Source of the DNA: Aplectana chamaeleonis
Lineage: Eukaryota > Nematoda > Chromadorea > Rhabditida > Cosmocercidae
Assembly (NCBI GenBank): GCA_029168955.1
Contig: JAPDOI010000379.1
Coordinates: 186,001 to 250,000 of the forward strand
DNA: 64,000 nt
Direction: 5' to 3'
Made by a program: the position numbers and the translations under genes. Under the pieces are notes generated by a model. The model saw nothing but the letters and a program-made list of their open reading frames with translations, had not been told where the DNA came from and made no database searches. Below are positions 31,285 through 41,600 of the stretch, one piece after another; position 1 is the first letter of the stretch; each line of letters opens with the position of its first letter.

Positions 31285-31600
31285 AGATAAATCGAATGGC
31301 TCGGCCTACAGCACAACGCCTATGCCATTGAAATCGTCAAAAACGACCCACAATGCTGCTACATAAGGAAGAAGGTGGCTCCGCCCTGTACCCTACCGCC
31401 CGCCTCTTGTAGTTCCCCCCTCCTTCTCAACAAGAGTGCTGAGCCATCCTTTCCGCCGGCAACGTGTGTGGTTTTTCTATTGAGCCAACACGCACGCTGC
31501 TGACGGTGGGGAAGGCACAACACCGAGTTTTTTTCATTCTTATGGACCCTGCGATTCTTGTTGGAGAGCAACGAGAGCGCATACAGGGGGTGAGCTGGGG
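31285..31600. repeat. Half copy of the CGCTCGTAAACGT fold-back family
   Basis: Contains CACAACGCCTATGCCATT, GTCAAAAACGACCCACAATG and GGCTCCGCCCTGTA as in 11802-11945, but the right arm is missing. Confidence 0.65.
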
Positions 31601-32137
31601 ATAGGGTATGAGGCCGGCGTTGGAGTCTGAGAAGTTTTGGTGTGAATGGGGCTTTGAAGAGGGTTCGGGGGCGGCATGTACGACTGCGAGTGTTACAAAG
31701 GGGTTGAAGGGATTGCGGTAGGGTTTAGGACGTCGGCGCCGTTCATGATTTCCTTACGAATGATGGAGATCATTAATAAATGCTGTCACAGTGGGGTCTC
31801 TGCTGTCCCACCCTCCTAGGTAGGGTTGGCGAGAGAACGATTTATCAGTGATCTACAGGCCTCGCACTGCGATAATCCCAATCGCCGACGCCCTAATCCC
31901 TGTGTTAGCTATAAGCTAAAAAGGAAAGCGAGAATAGTGACAGTGATGGATGCGAACCAATGTTGGAGAAAAAAGGATGGATCGGAGAGAAGCTCGCATA
32001 CCACCAGTGGAAGCTCGATACCAATATCAGAAAAACCAAATGTCAACCGCGAAACTGTGACAAATCACCGTACAGTCGGAAAGGAACTACACCGAGCAAG
32101 CAGTATGCAGACAAGAACCGCCTTCCACTGCGGTGTA
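31601..32137. other. Intergenic DNA, nothing recognised
   Basis: Open frame at 31826-32140 has no recognised domain and no splice context. Confidence 0.4.
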
Positions 32138-32670
32138 TAAGGCCCCGGTCATAGTTGGTGCTATTTGCATCTGTATCCCCCCCGCACCCCCCCACACCTC
32201 CCGCACCCCCAACACCCACCCAGTTTTCATGCGTTCAGAGAAATAGTGAAAGAGAGTATGGTGAAGTAACGGAGGTAGCAGTAAGGTTAGCTTTCTAGTG
32301 ATACCCAATGTTTTATCATAGGCCCGCCCACCCGGTGATTTTCTCATCCGCCGTCATCCACGTATTGCATGGATATCGACCGCGTCGGATACACCGAGTG
32401 ATTTTCTCAACTTCACTCCATCATTTTAAACATACGTATCGACCGGGGGTGCGGAAGGGGTGTTGGGGGAGCGGGGGGTGTTGGGGGAGCGGGGGATACA
32501 CCGAGTGATTTTCTCAGCTTCACCTCACCATGTTGTTCATACGTATCGACCGGGGGGGGGGTGCGGGGGGGGGATACACCGAGTGATTTTTGCATCCCAT
32601 TTCCAATGCATTCTGTGTGTATCGACCGGGCTGGAGGCGTCGGCTCATCCAACTATGACCGGGGCCTAAA
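32138..32670. mobile_element. TIR element, TAAGGCCCCGGTCATAGTTGG family, with internal minisatellite
   Basis: TAAGGCCCCGGTCATAGTTGG at the left is matched by CCAACTATGACCGGGGCCT ending at 32670. Relatives: 47352-47635 and a left end at 63831 running off the window. The interior holds four tandem units (32330-32640) with ATACACCGAGTGATTTTCTC and CATACGTATCGACCGGGG. Confidence 0.82.
32330..32640. repeat. Minisatellite, four units of about 70-110 bp
   Basis: Each unit: ATACACCGAGTGATTTTCTC, a variable 30-bp segment, ACGTATCGACCGGGG, then a G-rich linker of variable length (GGGGTGTTGGGGGAGC). Confidence 0.8.
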
Positions 32671-33080
32671 AGTGGACAGCCGGCGCTATCGAAGTTCGGG
32701 CATCCCTCCCCCTCCTGGCTTGCCAGGCTTGGGGAGAGGTTTTTCATTTCACAGGGAGTCGAGAGGCTTTCCGGTTTTGACCGAGAGGTCATGCTTATTT
32801 CTTTACCAGAAAAGCCCGGCGCTGGTAGAGAGGCCAGCCCTGGTGTCTTTCCCTTCCTCTGATGTCCTTCACCCTAAAATTCCCCCCTATGGACACGGGA
32901 CTCCCACCCCTTCTCTGTTAGGAGAGCTTCCGCCGCATGGACGCTGCTTCCCTGATATGCTCCTACTTTCCGATATCGGATGCCCTTCAGCGATTCTGCC
33001 CTGAGGACAGTACCCTACTTTGCTTCCAGGGAATGGATGGATTTGACCCAACCGGACCCCTGAGATGACCGTGTGACAAG

Positions 33081-33112
<32 letters not shown>

Positions 33113-34438
33113 GAGTTGTCCTCTCTCTGTTTATAGCAATAAATTGATACTAAAAGAGAAGGGTGGTTTGGAACAGAAGGAAAGTCTAGAGGTAAATCGC
33201 AAAAGAGAACGGTACTCTTTCGGAATAGTCCAATCCAATTCTTTTAGGTGGGTCGTCTATTCCGAAAAAATACCAAAGGAACCGGAAGCCGCTTCGTCAT
33301 TTTGGGTTGGCAACCAGCGTAGGAAAACACAACAAGAGTGAAATCATTCGGCGTCGCCGACGTCATCAATCATTGGGTAGTCAGAAATCATCGTGTAGAG
33401 TAGGTGGGAAAAATGATACGGGCTTTACAGACACAGTTCAGCTTACAGTAAGACAGTTTAGGGATAGGACCCCGAGTGGCCACAGGGTTATCTTTTCCCT
33501 AAAACCTGCCTATACCCACCCCTTCGTAACACTCGCGATCGTGCATGCCGCTCCAGGGAGTGGGCGAAAACCGGATTTTGAGGCGTGCCTAATCCTGTCG
33601 CGGCTATGCACACTAGAGCGTCGCAGAGTTGGAGCAATGCTGCCGCCAGCAGCTGACCCACCATTACGTACAGATTTACCCATTAGACGACAGACTTGTT
33701 TTTCAATATCTTTTCATTGTTTTAATGAGTCATGAAGAGATAAAAAGAAATCTAAATCGATGCACAGATTCGCTGGCGATGGAAATGGTCAACAACATCT
33801 AACGCCACTCGCTGACGGTTCATGTGCAGCTGCTGTTGCGGCGGCAAATACACTCGGCAGGGTCACCGCCCGACACGTAGCCGCCTCCGCTCGCCACTTG
33901 GCTTTCCTCGCTCTCCATCAGTGTCCTGTCGCAGGGAGAGACGCCGTGTAACGGCGAGCTCGTCATAAGCAAGATCTTGCCATCCGCGACTATTTGCCGC
34001 GAAAGCAGCGATGAGCTGTCGCGCTTATATTTAAGGTGGAGGTTTGCGAGCCCTGACTTCCTGAGTACATTTGCACAGATGACGATGGAGTGTTATTCTT
34101 AGTGTGATAAAGATAGACCCATCCCTGGAGTCAAAATACTTGGTGAGGTTTATTCCGATTCATAGGTGCTCAGCTGTGAGAACCATCATGGTATGTGAGT
34201 CTGTATCATCTGTTCCACAAAAGTAAGCCGCTGGCAACTATGAGTCACATCTCACAATGTGCTAGTGAACGCAAAACATACGATCGGTAGTGAACTCCCT
34301 GACAAGCGCTGCCTGCCCCTGAATTGTGCTAGCCTTTATGTGCATTAGCGCGAAAGAGGAATGGAGGATCGCTGTTTGACAGAACCGCTACTGCTGGCTG
34401 TCGAGAGGTGCTTCTGAATGACGACCACCATTGAATTG
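32671..34438. other. Intergenic DNA, only a (TC)n tract recognised
   Basis: (TC)n microsatellite at 33083-33106. Open frames at 32561-33004 and 33307-33735 have no recognisable domain and no splice support. Confidence 0.45.
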
Positions 34439-34660
34439 TGTATAGTGGAGTTCACCAATAGAGTGTTGCCCGAATATTCGTTTATTCGAATAACATTCGA
34501 ATATTCGAATAATTCGAATATTCGAAGAAGTGGATTATTCGGGTTATTCGAATAATCGAATATTCAAAGAAGTGGAATATTCGTTTATTCGAATATTCGA
34601 ATATTCAAAGATGTGAAATATTTGGTTTATTCGAATATTCAGCACGAATAATTTGAACAT
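34439..34660. repeat. TIR end plus TATTCGAATATTCG tandem palindromes, copy 1
   Basis: Starts TATAGTGGAGTTCACCAATA and continues with about 170 bp of TTATTCGAATAATCGAATATTC words, each self-complementary. The same arrangement, other end, lies at 37210-37616. Confidence 0.75.
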
Positions 34661-34763
34661 TCGACAAGATCGCACTTCATTTTGCCCTGATTTTACATTT
34701 CAAACATCTTAGCGTAGTGACTACTAATTTCTCACAGTTCTTCGGTACCTCATAAATATAAAG

Positions 34764-35050
34764 TTACTGTGCTTATCTGGGTTAAATTCCATTCCGAACT
34801 TGCGTCTCGACACGCTTTGCGGCCGCACGCGCTCGAGTCGATCGAGTTTCCAGCTCCAAAGCCGACACGATATGGCTTTTTTCATGCAGTTTTCTTCAAT
34901 TTGTTTAGTTTCCAGTTTCTAAAACCCATCTAGAGTGAACAGATCCGCAGCTGCGGCACTGGAAACTCTTCCGACTCGAAAGCGCGTGGCCGCAAAGCGT
35001 GTCGAGACGCAATTGCTGACCGGAGTTTGACCCAGATAAGCACAGTATAG
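34764..35050. repeat. Fold-back element with TGCGGCCGCA-type core
   Basis: CTGTGCTTATCTGGGTTAAA at the left and its relative ACCCAGATAAGCACAG at the right, with inner arms GCGTCTCGACACGCTTTGCGG and CCGCAAAGCGTGTCGAGACGC (21 bp, split here only as end words). Arms are about 90 bp. Confidence 0.82.
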
Positions 35051-35439
35051 CAAGTATTTATAGTAACACTTGAGCAACATGGAAATTTCTTACGATGATG
35101 GCCAGAATGAGCCATTTTCATGTGTATTTTCATGAAACTGGTTCGAGGTGATGCTATTTGTCTACTTTCCCGGTGAACTTCACCTGAATTCTGACGCAAA
35201 AGCCCAAGTTCTCTCCTTCCATAATGCTGGACGTGGAATTCGATGGTTTCCAGCCACCTAGGACGACTAGCTGGATGTAGTCTCAAGTTCGCGCCACATC
35301 CTGAGCCACTCAACGTCTGTTGTCGCCCAGACGTCTCATGGAGCTGGGAAGCGAGATATTACACGGCGAGTTCCCAGTGACATGGTGTCGGTCTCAACGA
35401 CTAACTACGAATTGTCGCTGAGTTTTTTCGAATTGTCGC

Positions 35440-35715
35440 TGAGATTCCGGAGTAGGGCACGGCTAAGCAGCACTAGGAAGTTCGCCATCGCATAAACCGC
35501 GCATAACTCAACTGAACTCAACTAAGCTAAACCAAACTAGACCGAAGCAGACCACGAATTTGGCGGCAATTTCGCGGGTATTTTGCGGCTATTTCACGGC
35601 GAGCATTATTTGGCGACTATTTCGCAGCCAGCATTATTTGGCGGCTATTTCGCGACAATCACTCGGGAAAAAGGCATTTTGCGTCTATTTCGCGGCTATT
35701 TCTCGGTCAAAACTC
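35440..35715. repeat. Dispersed repeat: AACTCAACTAAGC plus TATTTCGCGGC run, copy 2
   Basis: Second copy of the sequence at 11430-11740, in the same orientation and again directly before the fold-back element. Confidence 0.75.
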
Positions 35716-35718
35716 AGT

Positions 35719-36160
35719 GTACACGCTCGTAAACGTGGTTGAGATAACCACGGAAATATAATGGTATGGCTCAGAACACAACGCCTACGCATTTTGAAGC
35801 GTCAAAAACGACCCACAATGACGCTACACGTGTGAGAAGTTGGCCCCGCCCCGTATCTGCCCGCCCTTGCATATGCGTCCTCCTCCAAAAAGGGGTTCTG
35901 GGCCATTCCCACCATCGGCGACGCTTGTGGGTGGTACAATGAGTACAATAAGTGAGCCATACACATCGACAATGGTGGGAAGGGCCCAGCACTCCTGTTT
36001 GGGGGAGGACGCAAATACAGGTGCGGGGCCGACTCCTCAGTCGTGTAGCGTCACTTGTGTTCGTTTTCGACGCTTCAGAATGCGTAGGCGTTGTATTCTG
36101 AGCCATGCCATTCAACTTCCGTAGTTAGTATCTCAACCACGTTTACGAGCGTGTATGCCG
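35719..36160. mobile_element. Fold-back element, CGCTCGTAAACGT family, copy 2
   Basis: Inverted arms 35719-35850 and 36020-36160 with GTCAAAAACGACCCACAATG and its relative; the centre has GGGTTCTGGGCC/GGGCCCAGCACTCC. Confidence 0.85.
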
Positions 36161-36163
36161 AAC

Positions 36164-36655
36164 TTAAAGGCAGTGTTCACGATGAAAATCGTTTTTCTGT
36201 TTTCCCGCCTATCTTGAAAACGGCCCCATGCTGATTCCAATGATAACTCTGGAATCGTACAAGACCTTCTGGAAACGGAGTTATGGTCCCTCAAAGACTG
36301 AGCTAAGGAAACATGGTGGACGAGTTGTCCGAGGCTTGTAACTTCCGTCTTTTGCAGCCGATGTATGCGAGCTAACCTGAATAAAGAGAGAAGTTGAGAA
36401 TGAACGGAAGAACGGGGCTTTTGATCGGAAACCATCGCTCATCTCTCGATCTCGAGCATTCATTTGTTCACGTCGGTGGGCGTGTGTTGCGCTTTTGAGG
36501 TTTGCAATGCGCTCGAAGTGGCAACTTCGGGCTCTTGTGGAGCTTTTCCTGGCTCGTTTTCATACGTTCTTTCGACGTAAACGTTACAGTGTGCCCCTCC
36601 ACTACCCATTCCTAGTGGAAACTGAAACACATTTTTTATCGTGAACACTGCCTTT
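36164..36655. mobile_element. MITE, TTAAAGGCAGTGTTCACGAT family, copy 2
   Basis: Ends TTAAAGGCAGTGTTCACGAT and ATCGTGAACACTGCCTTTA. The interior (CCCATGCTGATTCCAATGAT, CATGGTGGACGAGTTGTC) matches the elements at 54863-55333 and 59470-59750. It directly abuts the fold-back element to its left. Confidence 0.88.
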
Positions 36656-36774
36656 ATGTGATAAGAGTGCAGCCGGTTCAATTACCCAAGTATGCAGTAC
36701 ATTGGCCCCGCCCAGCATCTGGAAGCCCTGCCCTTCCGGTGGCGGCCTCAGTGGAGGTTGGGCGACCCAGCCGC

Positions 36775-36960
36775 GACGCGTGGGTCTACCGACTACGCTT
36801 CGTGTCGGTGTGTCGACCGCGACGCGTGTCGGTTTGCCGACCGCGACGCGTGTCGGTGTGCCGACCGCGATGCGTGTAGGTGTGCTGACCGCGATGCGTG
36901 TAGGTGTGCTGACCGCGATACGTACTGATGCGCCGACCGCGACGCGGGTCGGTGCAAAGT
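36775..36960. repeat. 24-bp minisatellite, about seven units
   Basis: Units like GACCGCGACGCGTGTCGGTG plus TGCC. Because 24 is a multiple of three, all frames stay open and give fake octapeptide repeats on both strands. Confidence 0.85.
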
Positions 36961-37209
36961 AGTTCCTAAGCCACATAAAAGTCTTGCTGGATGTGAACCG
37001 CTGCTAAATATGCCGCTTAACGTGACAGGTCAAAATGTCAACAGACCGACAACAGGCGGACGTCGCTGGGCAACGGGCAGTTGACAGGCTTACAATGCGA
37101 GCGATTTGAGTTGTCAAGAGGGTGCAGTTTATGAGATGACAACTTCTCAACCTGTTGTCGATGCCCCAGTTTGCCCGAGTGGATTGGATGGGATAGTACG
37201 CAATAGTGT

Positions 37210-37616
37210 TCCCCAAATATTCGTTTATTCGAATAATATTCAAATATTCGAATAATTCGAATATTCAAAGAAGTGGATTATTCGGGTTATTCGAATAATC
37301 GAATATTCAAAGAAGTGAAATATTCGTTTATTCGAATAATCGAATATTCGAAGAAGTGAAATATTCGAATTAATCGTTTATTCGAATATTCAAAAAAAAA
37401 TTATTCGTTCCAACACTCTATTCACCAAGAGTGTCTCATTCACTTATCAATGAGAAGCGGTCGATTGGAGATCAATGAACATGAAACTCGTTGCAGCACA
37501 ACCGCTCTCACTCAATCGGTATCGAGCGTGCTGGTATGGGATTCATGCACATTGATCCCCAGCCGACCGCTTCATAGTGATAAGTAAACGAGACACTCTT
37601 GGTGGACTCCACTATA
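37210..37616. repeat. TATTCGAATATTCG palindromes plus TIR end, copy 2
   Basis: 37210-37400 carries the TATTCGAATA array. 37415-37616 is bounded by CACTCTATTCACCAAGAGTG and ACTCTTGGTGGACTCCACTA. The latter is the inverted match of 34439. A related segment (GAAACTC.TTGCAGCACA, CCGCTCTC.CTCAA) recurs inverted at about 41740-41945. Confidence 0.7.
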
Positions 37617-38080
37617 GCAGTCGAATGGGAAGTGTCGCCTGTATGTGCGGAAGAACGCGACATTTACCTAAAGAAGAATTGAACTTTGTGCAGGCTGATG
37701 ATGTTGTTTTTTTTTAAGTTTTTCCCGTACCGGGTTATTATTTTCACTGCTTGGTATCGAAACCGTAGCCAAGAGCACTCTAGACTAACGGACGCACGAT
37801 TCTACAGAAAGGGGGCGTGTCTCCGCGATCAATAAATGGAGCGCCAGCACCACAGGGCTTGTTCGTGTTACACCCCTTTCATACTTCAGAAACTGCGGAA
37901 AAAAATCGCTCATTCGGCAGTGATGAAGAACAAAAAAGTGGTGTGGTATCTGCCGCTTTCCTAACCTTCATAATTCGCAAAAGAATTTGTGGGTTTTACA
38001 TCCAACTCTGAGTCTCTACGATCAAGCCCTGTTTCCACACTACAATCGATTATGCAGGCGTTATCGATTGTACAAGTATA
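37617..38080. other. Intergenic DNA, nothing recognised
   Basis: No gene or repeat seen except a short T run at 37706-37714. Confidence 0.4.
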
Positions 38081-38568
38081 GTTTACCGCAATGTTACAAG
38101 GACATGGTGCTGTTGTCGTCACACACTAACTACGGTGTAAGACGCCAGATTTCATCATCGATCGACAGCACAGCTGATTTTCTAGGTGAGTTACGGTTTT
38201 TTTTCATGTTTGTTTCGGCATTATTTTTGTTCCTGACTCTTATAGTATTACGAGTAGTGGCTTTTCTTAGTGTGCGAGGGAAATTAGCTGTTTGTTCGAG
38301 CTTCGAAGTTTTTTTTTTCAAAATTCTGCTTAGAAGCCGAAAAAATCGACAAATTACTCTCGCACACTAAGAAAAGCCCCTATTCGCAATATTGAAAGAG
38401 TCAGAAACAAAAATAATGCCGAAACAAACAAAAAAACGAAAAAAAAGAAAAACCGTAACTAACCTTGAAACTTAGCCGTGCTGTCGATCGATAATGAAAT
38501 CTGGGTTTTTCCCAGAGTTTTAGTGTGTGACCGCAACCGCACCATGCCCTTTTAACATTGCGGTAAAC
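38081..38568. mobile_element. Fold-back element, GTTTACCGCAATGTTA family, copy 1
   Basis: Starts GTTTACCGCAATGTTACAAG and ends ...TTAACATTGCGGTAAAC. Arms of about 200 bp with GGTGAGTTACGGTTTTT and CTTAGTGTGCGAGGGAAAT pair with their complements. A second copy lies at 53343-53825. It ends only 46 bp before the start codon at 38615. Confidence 0.88.
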
Positions 38569-38597
38569 CGTACCAAATCAATGTTCAGCATGACTGT

Positions 38598-38614
38598 GTG
38601 TATTTTAGGGCCGC
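38598..38614 (+). promoter_or_regulatory. Probable trans-splice acceptor of the 38615 gene
   Basis: GTGTGTATTTTAG followed by GGCCGC and then ATG. The 3' splice site lies a few nt before the start codon, which fits SL trans-splicing. Confidence 0.5.
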
Positions 38615-41600
38615 ATGAAGGAAATACGAATTGTACCAGACGAGGTTTGTATTTGTAAGTACAATGACGAAAGTGAGTTGAGAGAGCCATGAAGACGTAA
38701 CAAGGGTCGGCTCTATCCTAGGCGTGGGGACGCTTGGACGGTTGCCCATTAAGTTCTTCTGACCCTTGACACCGCTAACAATCAGTGTTGTTCCAGAGGT
38801 CATTCACATTATTTTGTGTTTTATCCTCTATGCACCCCCTTCTCGTCTAGGATAGTACAAGAGATTCATGTGGTGACAGCATCTGGTTTTCCCGTGTAGC
38901 TCCAAACACTTTGTGATAGGTTTTCTGAATCAAAGTGTGACAAAACTATTGATTTAGGAGCCTCCTCAGTGCTGTGGCTGCCTTCAAGTCACAGTAAGTG
39001 AAGCAATGCGTTTTATTTCGACGAAATGTTCAGAAAAGGTGTGCATACTTCCAAATAACGTCCTCCTTCCAGGAGCTGGTTACAGTCGGTAGCATTCTAC
39101 TGGTCGTAACCGGAGCTGGATTTCTAGCACTTGACAAGGTATGGGAGAAGGAATTCAACGTGCTCCACGGCGCTTTTGTTGCATTGGTGGGTCACGCGTA
39201 TTGATCAAATATTATACGGAAGAGAAACCTTTATCGAACCGCTGACGGCCTCCGGCGCATACCCATATTCCCATTCTGGACCCACCCTAAATCTTTCCAA
39301 TCATTACACACTGCTCTTCAAAAACTCTTACATACGACCCACAAGCGACCGTTCTTACCTCCGATTTTGGCCCCTAATCCAAGGACGCGTTTTAAACTAC
39401 ACTCAAGAGAGGCAAATGCTTATGGGCCAATTTATGAAAATTGCAGCGATAAGACGACCCAAATGCATCCTTTCAGCTTCAGTAGCATTGTTCCACAAGC
39501 ACACCTATTCTGCGAGTACTCAAGAAAATCCAAACGCAGTGCATCGATGCGGGCCTGAAGGTCCTTCTCGCTTCTAGTCTCTGCCTCAAAATCTTGCTCC
39601 CATTCGACACTGGCGTAAAACAAATTAATTTAAGGTCAAAGTACTTTAAGACTCACATAGCGCCAAAGGCACGCATAAAATAAGCAAAATATGTATAGTC
39701 CATATCTTGTATTCGGGAAGCCGCGACACCGCTATGATGACTCTACCACAAAAGTCAAGCTATTTTTTTAGAAAATACCGTGGTCGAAATCGAGAAAGAA
39801 CCGTTCCGCTTCCGAAATAAGCAGATGATAGCTGCGTCGCGGATTCCTCAAGATATGATACAGAGCATACAGTCGGCATGGATATTTCTGATACCTTGCG
39901 TTCCTCATAATACGCTGCCGCGAATTTGGTAAGTGCACCGAGTTTGCGCCAATACGCAATAAGGAACGCAGAGTATCCGCGCGATCCGCGCCAACCTCAT
40001 ACAAAACTCGTTTGTGATCTCATAGAGTTTCTGAAGAAATGACGGTCGGAGGGTCGCCGATTACAAGAATCAGTAGACGGAGCTCAAGTTCAGAAATGGG
40101 ATTTCTCTATAATAAGGCGGCAACTTAGAAGTAGTTTTTTTTGCCGCGGTCGACAGTTGCGGTGGTCCCATCACTGGCAGTGGCGGAGATGGCGTCCATA
40201 TTGCGGCCCATTACGTGGTGTATTCCTGCCGCGGTCCGAAAAGCGAAAATAGCGCGTACCATTAAATGGTTACCTAACCCAGTCTTTGATATCACGCCGT
40301 CGGCACGCCCCGCGGTTGAGCCCCCCTTTCATTTAGCCGTTTTGCAAATCGGGAAGCATGGCCTCCGCCATTGCTCTGAGAGTTTTGGCCCAGACATAGC
40401 CGCAAAATACAATACCGCTCGTAGGATTTGGTAAGAAAGCGAGCGAGGTCGGGTTTTCGCGTCTTCTTCGTCTTTTTTGTTTAAGGTAGACACGCCAGTA
40501 AACGTAATTGAGATAACTACGGAATTAGAATGGTATGGCATCTGAACACAACGCCCACGGATTTTGGAGTGTCAAAAACGACCCGCTATGACGCTACACG
40601 AGTGAGAAGTTGGCCCCGCCCCTGTATCTGCCCGCCCCTTGTATTTGCGTCCTCCTTCAAATCTGAGGTGGGGAGCGATTTCCCCCCTCAGGGACGAGTG
40701 TGGGTGGTAGAATAGGGACAATAGGTAAACCACAAACGTCGCCGACGGTGGGAATGGTCCAGCACCCCTGTTTTGGTGGAAGACGCGAATACAGGGGGCG
40801 GGCAAATACAGGGGCGTGACAAACTTCTTACTCGCGCAGCGTCATTGTGGGCCGTTTCTGACGCTTCAAAATCCGTGGACGTTGTTTTCGGTGCCATACC
40901 ACTCCAATTCCGTAATTGTCTCAATTACGTTTACGAGCGTGTATGCTGCCTTTGACTCGCTTCAAACTCAACTTTGAGCGAAACTAGGGTGACTTTCATG
41001 ATCCTCGGGTAAAGGGCTACCTAATGGTTAAGCCGTTGTGGTGGTTACGCTAAGAGGTATAGAAGTTTCGCAATCAGCCAGGTTTGTAAATACAGCACCG
41101 TGGTGGGTGGGGCGCTACCGTTTCTGTCTGCGATTCCCTTTGTCTGCGGTATACAGAGAGCAGGTTGGTTGCGAAACCTTCAAGATTCTCAACGAAACCC
41201 TGACAATGGCCAAACCATTGGATAGCCTTCAACGCCAGGATCATGAATATCTCTCTATACATGGGCGCTTAGGTCAAAAACGCGTTCAAATGGAGGCGTG
41301 CTGAGTGACAGAGTGTACGCTTGGTGTCCGTGCAAACAGTGGACGCGCAGGTGTTGGCGTCTGCCAGCTCAGAAGTTTTTATTCCGGATTTCACCCTCAT
41401 ATCTGCAACTGACGCGATTCCACAACCGCGTCCTCACTTTTTACCTCGCACGTGAAAAATAACAGAGTTGACTGTTTCACCAAGTATCGCCGGTGTCATT
41501 TTATCGGCAAGTTGCACGTCTTCCTGCAGTTTATTGCATAACTTTGTTCCAGAGTATTGAATTAGGTTTGAAAAATTCGCAGCAAAATTAAATGAGTACA

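Noticed and set aside
32561..33735. Frames of 147 and 142 residues
   Set aside because: Partly in G-rich minisatellite, no recognisable motif, no splice signals that join to anything.
34930..35313. 127-residue minus frame
   Set aside because: Its C-terminal half lies in a fold-back arm and no domain is visible.
36602..36976. 124-residue minus frame with TRIAVSTP repeats
   Set aside because: Created by a 24-bp minisatellite, a multiple of three, so all frames remain open.
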